NCBI GenBank assembly: GCA_023135995.1 | Contig: JAGLRY010000172.1 | Span: 1-13,388, forward strand | Length of the DNA: 13,388 nt | DNA from: Candidatus Aminicenantota bacterium | GTDB taxonomy: Bacteria > Acidobacteriota > Aminicenantia > Aminicenantales > Aminicenantaceae | Reading direction: 5' to 3' | In this document: positions 6,539 through 13,388 of the stretch, piece by piece | How positions within the stretch are numbered: the stretch's first letter is position 1 | Layout: each line of letters begins with the position of its first letter | Notes under the pieces: model-generated | The model's database searches: none | Seen by the model: the letters and a program-made list of their open reading frames with translations, nothing else | What the model was told of the DNA's origin: nothing | Program-made: the position numbers and the translations under genes

Positions 6539-8656
6539 ATGAAAAATATCATACTTTTATCTCTCGCCTTAAGCCTGTTGTTTTTTGCCTGTTCTAAACA
6601 ACCGGCCGAACAAACAGAAGGGGAAAATCCGTTTTTTACCGAGTTTGATACTCTCTATGGTGTTCCTCCATTTGACAAGATAAAGGAAGAACACTATGTC
6701 CCCGCCTTTAAGGAAGGTATCAAGCGGGAGAAAGGGGAGATCGATGCCATTGCCAATAACTCTGAAGCCCCGACTTTTGGTAACACGATAGAAGCTCTAG
6801 AGGGTACCGGTGACCTGTTGCGAGGGGTCAGTAATACTTTTGGTGTTCTCAATTCGTCGATGACCAACGACAAGATGCAGGCCATCGCCGAGGAGATGGC
6901 ACCCCTGCGGTCCAAACACAGAGACGACATTCGGCTGAATGCCAAGTTATTCGAGAGGATCAAAGCCGTTACCAAACAGAAGGAAGACCTGGATTTGACA
7001 GTAGAGCAGAGCATGCTCCTTGATAAGTATTACAAGGATTTTGTGCGGGGTGGTGCAAACCTGGAAGAGGACAAAAAAGCCAGGTTCAGGGAGATCAATG
7101 AAGAGTTGTCTCTGCTCTCCATCAAGTTTGGTCAAAATGTCTTGAAAGAAACGAATCGTTTCGAGATGGTGATTGCAAACGAAGAGGATCTGGCTGGCCT
7201 GCCCGAAGCTGTCATAAGCGCTGCTGCAGAGACCGCTTCGGAACAAGGACATGAAGGCAAGTGGGTATTCACCATTCACAAACCCAGCATGATCCCCTTC
7301 CTCCAGTATTCCGAAAAACGAGAGCTCAGAGAAAAGATCTTTAAGGCCTACATCAACAAGGGCAATCACAACGATGAGCTGGACAACAAGGCCAACTTGG
7401 TAAAAATAGCAGCCCTGCGTGTGGAGAGAGCGAATCTCTTGGGCTATAAGACCCATGCCCATTATGTGCTGGAAAACAACATGGCTAAAGTGCCCGAGAA
7501 TGTGTACGGATTGCTCGACCAGCTCTGGAAGCCCGCTCTGAGGATGGCTAAAAAAGAAGCTAAAGAGCTTCAGGCCATGATAGATAAAGAGGGGAAGGAT
7601 TTTAAGCTGGAAACCTGGGATTGGTGGTACTACACGGAGAAGCTCAAAAAAGCCAAGTATGACCTGGATGAGGAGATGCTGAAACCTTACTTTGAGCTGA
7701 ACAATGTGAGAGAGGGGGCCTTTTATGTGGCGAATAAACTTTATGGCCTTCAGTTTGTTGAGAGGGATGATATTCCCAAGTACCACGAAGATGTGAAAAT
7801 TTTCGAGGTGAAAGAAGCGGACGGCTCCCATGTGGGGATTCTCTACACGGATTATTATCCGAGGGCGAGTAAAAGAGGGGGAGCCTGGATGAACAGTTTC
7901 CAGAAACAGTCTCGACTGGGCGGCGTGGACGTTTATCCCATCATCACGAACAATGGCAATTTCTCCAAGCCTACAGGGGATATACCCGCGCTGATCAGCT
8001 CGGAGAATGTGGGGACACTCTTCCATGAGTTCGGGCATGCACTCCACGGACTGTTGTCCGACTCGACATACAACAGGCTTTCTGGGACGTCAGTTCCAAG
8101 AGATTTTGTGGAGCTTCCCTCACAGATCATGGAAAACTGGGTGTTTGAGCCTGAAGTGCTCAAGGTCTATGCAAAACATTATAAGACCGGCGAGGTCATT
8201 CCCCAGGAACTGATCGACAAGCTGGAAAAGACCGGGACCTTCAATCAGGGATTCATCACCGTGGAATATCTTGCGGCCTCTTACCTGGATATGGACTGGC
8301 ACACTCTGGAGAAATCCGAATTGCAGGATGTGGACAAATTCGAGGCTGAGTCCATGGCCCATATCGGCCTGATTCCAGAAATTGTTGTTCGCTACAAGAG
8401 CCCCTATTTCAACCATGTTTTTAGCGGCGGATACTCCTCCGGATATTACAGCTACATTTGGGCTGAGGTCCTCGATACCGATGCCTTCGAGGCCTTCAAA
8501 GAGACAAGCCTTTTTGATCAAGAGGTGGCAACCGCGTTTAGAGAGAATGTTCTGGCACGGGGTGGCACCGAGGATCCCATGACGCTCTATGTCCGTTTTA
8601 GAGGAGCAGAACCGAGTGTGGAACCTTTGCTGAAGAAACGAGGCCTCATGCAGTGA
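6539..8656 (+). CDS. dcp: M3-family peptidyl-dipeptidase (Dcp-like), lipoprotein
   Basis: This 705-residue zinc metallopeptidase matches the M3 family in length and motifs; E. coli Dcp is about 680 residues. The zinc site is HEFGH at residues 496-500 with the third ligand E525 (in DFVELPSQIMENW) exactly 25 residues after the second His, the family spacing. The start of the mature region (NPFFTEFDTLYGVPPFDKIKEEHY) and the C-terminal GGYSSGYYSYIWAEVLD block are typical of dipeptidyl carboxypeptidases, which remove dipeptides from peptide C-termini. Residues 1-18 (MKNIILLSLALSLLFFAC) are a lipoprotein signal with the lipidated cysteine at C18, so it should act on the outer face of a membrane. 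The start is supported by aaggagaag. The gene has its own promoter and leader repeat, and is followed within 66 nt by lhgO. Confidence 0.95.
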   Translation: MKNIILLSLALSLLFFACSKQPAEQTEGENPFFTEFDTLYGVPPFDKIKEEHYVPAFKEGIKREKGEIDAIANNSEAPTFGNTIEALEGTGDLLRGVSNTFGVLNSSMTNDKMQAIAEEMAPLRSKHRDDIRLNAKLFERIKAVTKQKEDLDLTVEQSMLLDKYYKDFVRGGANLEEDKKARFREINEELSLLSIKFGQNVLKETNRFEMVIANEEDLAGLPEAVISAAAETASEQGHEGKWVFTIHKPSMIPFLQYSEKRELREKIFKAYINKGNHNDELDNKANLVKIAALRVERANLLGYKTHAHYVLENNMAKVPENVYGLLDQLWKPALRMAKKEAKELQAMIDKEGKDFKLETWDWWYYTEKLKKAKYDLDEEMLKPYFELNNVREGAFYVANKLYGLQFVERDDIPKYHEDVKIFEVKEADGSHVGILYTDYYPRASKRGGAWMNSFQKQSRLGGVDVYPIITNNGNFSKPTGDIPALISSENVGTLFHEFGHALHGLLSDSTYNRLSGTSVPRDFVELPSQIMENWVFEPEVLKVYAKHYKTGEVIPQELIDKLEKTGTFNQGFITVEYLAASYLDMDWHTLEKSELQDVDKFEAESMAHIGLIPEIVVRYKSPYFNHVFSGGYSSGYYSYIWAEVLDTDAFEAFKETSLFDQEVATAFRENVLARGGTEDPMTLYVRFRGAEPSVEPLLKKRGLMQ

Positions 8657-8722
8657 GAATAGCCTTGCTAATGATGCTCCTCAGAGTGTCGCCTGATTAA
8701 TTGATGTAGAATCGTGACTCAC

Positions 8723-9931
8723 ATGAGTACGAAACAGTACGATGTTGCAATAATTGGAGGGGGAATTGTCGGCTGTGCCACCGCTATGGTACTCACACAA
8801 GACAAGGATATCTCTGTCGTTGTCTTGGAAGCCGAGTCAAAGCTGGCTGCCCATCAAACGGGAAACAACAGCGGAGTGATCCATTCGGGACTTTATTACA
8901 AACCGGGATCCCTGAAGGCAAAGAACTGTGTTCAGGGTAGAGAGGCGATGTATCAATTTTGTGTAGCCCATGGGATCCCTCATGAACGTTGCGGGAAAGT
9001 GGTGGTTGCGACTCATGACCAGGAGATCCCGATGTTGAACACACTAGAAGAACGCGGTCGAGCGAATGGTTTAGAAGGGCTACGCCGATTATCCGCAGGA
9101 GAGCTCAAAGAGTACGAACCCTCTGTGGTGGGAATCGATGGCCTGTTCGTTCCCGATACTGGCATCGTGGATTACAACCGGGTGACGGAAAAGTTTGCAG
9201 AGATCGCCCGGACGAATGGGTGCGAAATTCTACTGAACACACGAGTTCGTATTTGTAAGCGTGTTTCAGATGGGCTTGTTTTAAAAACAGCCCAGGGCGA
9301 TTTTAAATGCAAAAATCTTGTCAACTGTACGGGCCTTCAATCTGACCGGGTGGCGAAAATGTGCGGTGTTAAGCCAGGATTAAGAATTGTCCCATTTAGA
9401 GGTGAGTATTACGAACTGGTTCCTGAACGCCAACACCTTGTGAAAAATTTGATCTATCCTGTTCCCGACCTGTCATTTCCCTTTTTAGGAGTTCATTTCA
9501 CGCGGATGATCCAAGGGGGTGTCGAAGCCGGTCCGAATGCTGTTTTATCCTTTAAAAGAGAAGGCTATAAAAAAACCAGTTTTTCTGTTAAAGATTCTCT
9601 TGATACTTTCACCTATGGCGGGTTTGTTAAACTGATCAAACCGTATTGGAAAATGGGATTTGGTGAGATGTACCGTTCTTTCTCAAAAAAGGCCTTTGTG
9701 AAGGCACTGCAAAGGTTGATCCCAGAATTACGCTCCGATGATGTCCACCCAGGTGGCGCTGGTGTCAGGGCTCAAGCCTTGGAGCCCACTGGGGCTTTAG
9801 TGGACGACTTCCGTATCGTGGAGGCGGAAAAGATGATCCATGTGCTGAATGCCCCTTCCCCTGCCGCAACTGCTGCCATCAGCATCGGTGGCCAGATCGC
9901 CAATATGGCATCAAGAAACTTCAACCTTTAG
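8723..9931 (+). CDS. lhgO: L-2-hydroxyglutarate oxidase/dehydrogenase
   Basis: This is a 402-residue FAD enzyme of the DAO-type fold that oxidises L-2-hydroxyglutarate to 2-oxoglutarate, in E. coli passing electrons to the membrane quinone pool. The dinucleotide site is VAIIGGGIVGC (GGGIVG at 12-17) with E36 at the end of strand 2 for the ribose. HQTGNNSGVIHSGLYY (44-59), followed by KPGSLKAKNCVQG, is the diagnostic LhgO block, and the C-terminal PGGAGVRAQAL and NAPSPAATAAISIG complete the pattern. ATG at 8723 was preferred over an in-frame GTG at 8714; neither has a clear SD. No terminator is seen in the 66 nt after dcp, so the two are probably co-transcribed. The function is metabolic repair of a dead-end by-product or lysine/glutarate breakdown, and seems unrelated to peptidase activity. 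It is convergent with serC. Confidence 0.9.
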   Translation: MSTKQYDVAIIGGGIVGCATAMVLTQDKDISVVVLEAESKLAAHQTGNNSGVIHSGLYYKPGSLKAKNCVQGREAMYQFCVAHGIPHERCGKVVVATHDQEIPMLNTLEERGRANGLEGLRRLSAGELKEYEPSVVGIDGLFVPDTGIVDYNRVTEKFAEIARTNGCEILLNTRVRICKRVSDGLVLKTAQGDFKCKNLVNCTGLQSDRVAKMCGVKPGLRIVPFRGEYYELVPERQHLVKNLIYPVPDLSFPFLGVHFTRMIQGGVEAGPNAVLSFKREGYKKTSFSVKDSLDTFTYGGFVKLIKPYWKMGFGEMYRSFSKKAFVKALQRLIPELRSDDVHPGGAGVRAQALEPTGALVDDFRIVEAEKMIHVLNAPSPAATAAISIGGQIANMASRNFNL

Positions 9932-10049
9932 CCCCTTCTCTTTTTGGCTCTGATGATGCATCCGTTCTCTCTGCGAACCGTGCGCTAAGTGTTACATATA
10001 TGGGTTCCCTCGGGGATGATCTTGACAGCTACGCCTTGAAAGATAAAAA

Positions 10050-11162
10050 CTATATCACTTCGTTATAAGCCCACTCGAGCCACTGTGTGACGATCTTGAG
10101 GTCTGAAACATCCACTGTGGCGCCACACCAGAATCGGAGTCCGGGGGGAGCGTCGCGGTAAGAGCCGCAGTCGTAGGCGACACCCTCATCGGCGAGGAGC
10201 TTGACAAGTTCTTTGAGCTTATCCTCGGGGAGGTCAACCGTAAAACACACACTTGTGTTGGAGCGGATCTCTTTACTCTCTGCGAGGAAATCGATCCAGT
10301 CGTGCTTCGCCACAAAATCTTCCCAGACTGCAAGATTGGCATTGCTGCGCTCGATCAATCCCGCCAGTCCACCGACAGACTCGGCCCACTTGAGTGCAGC
10401 CAGGTAGTCTTCATTAGCCAACATTGAAGGTGTGTTGATCGTGGATCCTTTGAAGATCCCTTCGATCAGTTTTCCGCCTTTGGTCATCCGGAAGATCTTG
10501 GGGAGCGGCCAGGGTGGGGCATAGCTCTCCAGCCGGTCCACAGCACGCGGAGACAGGATGATTATTCCGTGTGCGGCTTCTCCTCCCAGGACCTTCTGCC
10601 AGGAATAGGTGATGACGTCCAGTTTGTGGAAAGGGATCTCCATAGCGAAGATCGCGGAAGTCGCATCACACATCGTTAATCCATCCCGGTCTTCGGGAAT
10701 CCAATCTCCATCGGGAAGCTTCACTCCACTGGTGGTGCCGTTCCAGACAAAAACGACATCATTATCAAAATTCACCTGGGAGAGTTCAGGAAGTTTTCCG
10801 TATTCAGCCTCAAAGACACGGGTGTTTTCCAGTTTGAGTTGTTTTTGGATATCCGTAGCCCAACCTTTGCTGAATGACTCCCACACCAGAACATCCACTC
10901 CGCGAGGGCCTAACAACGACCACATGGCCATTTCAAAAGCTCCAGTGTCTGAAGCTGGAACGATGCCCACAAGATAATCGGCGGGCAGACCCAGGATTTT
11001 TTTGGTCCGGTCGATCGATTCTGCCAGTTTACCCTTTCCGAGAGTGCTCCTGTGAGAGCGTCCTAAGGGTGCATCTTTGAGCTCGTCCAGAGAAAATCCT
11101 GGATGCTTGGCGCAAGGGCCTGAAGAAAAATTAGGACTATTAGGTTTGACTGTAGGTTTCAT
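10050..11162 (-). CDS. serC: Phosphoserine aminotransferase, alphaproteobacterial/Methanosarcina-type
   Basis: This 370-residue class-V PLP aminotransferase converts 3-phosphohydroxypyruvate and glutamate to phosphoserine and 2-oxoglutarate in serine synthesis. K190 in SWQKVLGGE is the PLP lysine, and D166 in CDATS pairs with the pyridine nitrogen. The N-terminal NFSSGPCAKHPGF, LGRSHRS, and C-terminal GLRFWCGATV followed by WLEWAY are diagnostic of the subfamily described mainly from alphaproteobacteria and Methanosarcina (TIGR01365), distinct from E. coli SerC. The start is supported by GGAG about 9 nt upstream. The gene follows the prolyl oligopeptidase by 54 nt. That gap is very AT-rich and may hold a promoter of its own, so co-transcription is possible but not certain. 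No serA or serB is in the window. Confidence 0.92.
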   Translation of the reverse strand: MKPTVKPNSPNFSSGPCAKHPGFSLDELKDAPLGRSHRSTLGKGKLAESIDRTKKILGLPADYLVGIVPASDTGAFEMAMWSLLGPRGVDVLVWESFSKGWATDIQKQLKLENTRVFEAEYGKLPELSQVNFDNDVVFVWNGTTSGVKLPDGDWIPEDRDGLTMCDATSAIFAMEIPFHKLDVITYSWQKVLGGEAAHGIIILSPRAVDRLESYAPPWPLPKIFRMTKGGKLIEGIFKGSTINTPSMLANEDYLAALKWAESVGGLAGLIERSNANLAVWEDFVAKHDWIDFLAESKEIRSNTSVCFTVDLPEDKLKELVKLLADEGVAYDCGSYRDAPPGLRFWCGATVDVSDLKIVTQWLEWAYNEVI

Positions 11163-11216
11163 AGCAAATTCTCCATATTAAATATTATTTTATGATCAAA
11201 AATTACATGAGGATTG

Positions 11217-13346
11217 TTATTGGATCTCGAGACCCATGTTGTAAAACATGAATGCGAATTTGTCGGCTGTCACATCAAGGCGTTTTGTGGTGCTGCTCGA
11301 GCCGTGTCCGGATCGGGTCTCTATCCTGATGAGCACTGGATTCTTTTCCACGTGTTTCTCCTGCAGTGTGGCAGCGAACTTAAAGGAGTGGGCTGGCACG
11401 ACTCTATCATCATGGTCGGCGGTGGTCACAAGGGTGGCCGGGTAAGAAACGCCGCTTTTGATGTTGTGTAAAGGAGAATAAGAATGGAGATTCCTGAAGT
11501 GTTCCTCTTCGTCACTGGTGCCATATTCCACCACCCAGCCCCAGCCGACCGTAAATTTGTGATAGCGCAGCATGTCCATAACTCCCACACCAGGGAAGGC
11601 TACTTTGTAGAGGTCCGGCCTCTGGGTCATACATGCGCCCACGAGCAATCCCCCGTTGGACCCGCCAGCAATGGCCAACCTTTCTTTGGATGTGTACTTT
11701 TCCTTGATCAAATATTCGGCCGCTGCGATAAAATCGTTGAACACATTCTGTTTGTTCAGAAGCATCCCTGCCCTGTGCCATTCTTCACCGTATTCTCCGC
11801 CACCGCGGATATTGGGCATTGCATAGATCCCTCCATTCTCCAGGAGAACTGTGAGCGTGGGATCAAAAGAGGGGAGCATGCTGATATTGAATCCCCCATA
11901 AGCATAGAGATAGGTCGGATTTTTCCCATCCTGTTTTAGTCCCTTTTTGTGGACGATAAACATCGGCACTCGAGTTCCATCCTTGCTGGCATAGAACACC
12001 TGCTTTGCCACATAGTCTTCCGGATTGATGGGGACCTCGGTTTTGTGGAAGACGTCCGATTGACCGCTTGCGATGTCGTACTTGTAGATCGTTGGGGGCG
12101 AGGTAAAAGCCGTGAAGGTGTAGAATAAGACCTTGTCTTCTCTCTTGCCACCAAACCCACGGGCTGTGCCCAGTGCCGGGAGCTGAATCTCTCTCACAAG
12201 ATTTCCCGAGAGATCATACTGGTAGATGTGAGTGGATGCATCCTTCAAATAAGTACAGAAAAGTTGTTCTCCTGCTGTGCCAGCGCTGTAGAGAACTTCG
12301 GGCTGCTCTGGGATGATCGTCTGCCAGTTTTCCTTTCCCGGATTTTTGGGGTCCATAAGGATGATCTTGTAATTCGGTGCATCTGTGTTAGTGTTGACAA
12401 GCAGTTTGTCGCCGACATTGTCGATCACATAGCTGTCGAGCTCGAATCCTTGGAACAGGGGCTGGAAATCCATATCTTTTTTCGCGAGTTCTTTGTAATA
12501 GAGTTCATTGCCGTGTGTGCCTTCGGATATGTTTAAAAACAAGAATTTTTTGTCTTCGGTAAGACTCACATTTTTATACCTCAGAGGATGTTCCGTATCC
12601 TCATAGATTAGAGTGTCTTTGTCCTGAGGATCGCCCAGTTTATGGTAAAAGACTTTTTGAAACTTATTGGCCTCTGTAAATTCCCGGCCTTCTTCGGGTT
12701 TGTCATACCCGCTGTAGAAAAATCCGTCACCATACCAGGAAGCGCCGCCGAATTTCATCCATTTAAGGTGGTCGCTGAGTTCCTTTTTGGTTGCGATCTC
12801 CATGACGCGGAGCTCTCGCCAATCCGACCCGGATTCAGACTTGGACACAGTCACATACTTATTGTCTTTTGAAAAACCGGTCAAACCCACTCTCACAGTA
12901 CCATCGGGAGAGAGCTCATTGGGATCGATGAAGACCTCAGGCTCTCCATCCAATCCCTTCTGGATGTAGATGACCGATTGATTCTGCAAACCGTCGTTTT
13001 TATTGAAGAAGTAATATTCACCCGCCCTCCGTGGGGATGACTGTTTGGGATAATCATACACCTCGGTCAATCTTTGACGTATCTTTTCTCTAAAAGGAAT
13101 CTTTTCGAGATAGCTAAAAGTCACAACGTTCTGTTCCTCTACCCAGCTTTTAACCTCCTCTGAGGTGTCGTCTTCCATCCAGCGGTAGGGGGCTTCGACC
13201 TTTGTCCCGAAATAATCATCGACCAGGTCGATCTTTTTTGAAACCGGATAAATCAGTTGCCCATGGTCTTCTCCTCCTTGTTTCTGGCAAGCAGGTAGAA
13301 AAGCCAGCATTATTATGACAGTCAGTGCTAATATTTTGTTTCTCAT
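11217..13346 (-). CDS. Prolyl oligopeptidase (S9A), lipoprotein
   Basis: This 709-residue serine peptidase cleaves after proline in short peptides. The catalytic triad is S563 in AGGSNGG, D646 in ADHDDRVV and H681 in RSGHG; R648 after the Asp matches the substrate-binding arginine of the porcine enzyme. The N-terminal VDDYFGTKVEAPYRWMED motif is typical of S9A, residues about 90-430 form the beta-propeller, and NIRGGGEYGEEWH (about 516-528) marks the start of the conserved hydrolase region. Residues 1-20 end in LAFLPAC, a lipobox with C20 as the lipid-bearing cysteine. The porcine enzyme is cytosolic, so export here points to extracytoplasmic peptide digestion. The start is backed by GGAGGAGGAA just upstream. 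Its promoter lies in the last 42 nt or beyond the window; no clear one is visible. Confidence 0.96.
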   Translation of the reverse strand: MRNKILALTVIIMLAFLPACQKQGGEDHGQLIYPVSKKIDLVDDYFGTKVEAPYRWMEDDTSEEVKSWVEEQNVVTFSYLEKIPFREKIRQRLTEVYDYPKQSSPRRAGEYYFFNKNDGLQNQSVIYIQKGLDGEPEVFIDPNELSPDGTVRVGLTGFSKDNKYVTVSKSESGSDWRELRVMEIATKKELSDHLKWMKFGGASWYGDGFFYSGYDKPEEGREFTEANKFQKVFYHKLGDPQDKDTLIYEDTEHPLRYKNVSLTEDKKFLFLNISEGTHGNELYYKELAKKDMDFQPLFQGFELDSYVIDNVGDKLLVNTNTDAPNYKIILMDPKNPGKENWQTIIPEQPEVLYSAGTAGEQLFCTYLKDASTHIYQYDLSGNLVREIQLPALGTARGFGGKREDKVLFYTFTAFTSPPTIYKYDIASGQSDVFHKTEVPINPEDYVAKQVFYASKDGTRVPMFIVHKKGLKQDGKNPTYLYAYGGFNISMLPSFDPTLTVLLENGGIYAMPNIRGGGEYGEEWHRAGMLLNKQNVFNDFIAAAEYLIKEKYTSKERLAIAGGSNGGLLVGACMTQRPDLYKVAFPGVGVMDMLRYHKFTVGWGWVVEYGTSDEEEHFRNLHSYSPLHNIKSGVSYPATLVTTADHDDRVVPAHSFKFAATLQEKHVEKNPVLIRIETRSGHGSSSTTKRLDVTADKFAFMFYNMGLEIQ

Positions 13347-13388
13347 GATTCCTCCTCCATGTTGTGTGAAGCTATGTTTTTATCACAA

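Noticed and set aside
6947..8047. 366-codon minus-strand open frame
   Set aside because: It lies wholly antisense to the well-supported M3 peptidase gene, has no SD and no recognisable domain, and its composition is that of a reverse-complement shadow.
9932..10049. Terminator between the convergent lhgO and serC genes
   Set aside because: Only a tiny TCCC/GGGA stem near 10006-10016 is seen, with no T-tract; not enough to call.

Overview
This window looks like chromosomal DNA from an uncultured, mid-GC, double-membraned bacterium. The support is a bacterial 23S-5S rRNA end, strong purine-rich ribosome binding sites, and several exported or lipid-anchored enzymes with Gram-negative-style signal sequences. 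The gene mix (lipoprotein prolyl oligopeptidase and M3 dipeptidyl carboxypeptidase, exported amidohydrolase, a GKRP/MurQ-like double-SIS protein, an SSS symporter) recalls Candidatus Aminicenantes or other Acidobacteriota-like peptide fermenters. That assignment is an impression from gene content only; the 199 nt of 23S rRNA in the window would settle it by comparison.

Layout. 1-389 (+) holds the 3' end of a 23S rRNA gene, a short spacer without tRNA, and a complete 5S rRNA gene whose closing helix runs straight into a T-tract terminator. 492-806 (+) encodes a small RRM RNA-binding protein with a glycine/arginine-rich tail. 915-6318 (-) is a four-part cluster read right to left: exported metal-dependent amidohydrolase, a broken M23-type endopeptidase remnant, a double-SIS GKRP/MurQ-like protein, and an SSS-family sodium:solute symporter. 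6319-6538 is a divergent control region with a good sigma-70-like promoter and a perfect 9-bp inverted repeat in the predicted leader of the rightward gene. 6539-9931 (+) carries a lipoprotein M3 dipeptidyl carboxypeptidase and an L-2-hydroxyglutarate oxidase (LhgO). 10050-13346 (-) carries a lipoprotein prolyl oligopeptidase followed by a phosphoserine aminotransferase of the unusual alphaproteobacterial/Methanosarcina type.

How it fits together. Three exported hydrolases (prolyl oligopeptidase, dipeptidyl carboxypeptidase, and an amidohydrolase from a family that includes Xaa-Pro dipeptidases) suggest stepwise breakdown of peptides, including proline-containing ones, outside the cytoplasm. 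The symporter and the SIS protein suggest uptake and cytoplasmic processing of a sugar phosphate or amino-sugar ether. LhgO and SerC both connect to 2-oxoglutarate/glutamate chemistry. I see no CRISPR array, transposase, integrase, phage gene or recognisable defence system. The points most worth a second look are the M23 remnant, the SIS protein that keeps MurQ-like catalytic glutamates inside a two-domain architecture, and the leader hairpin at 6489-6514.
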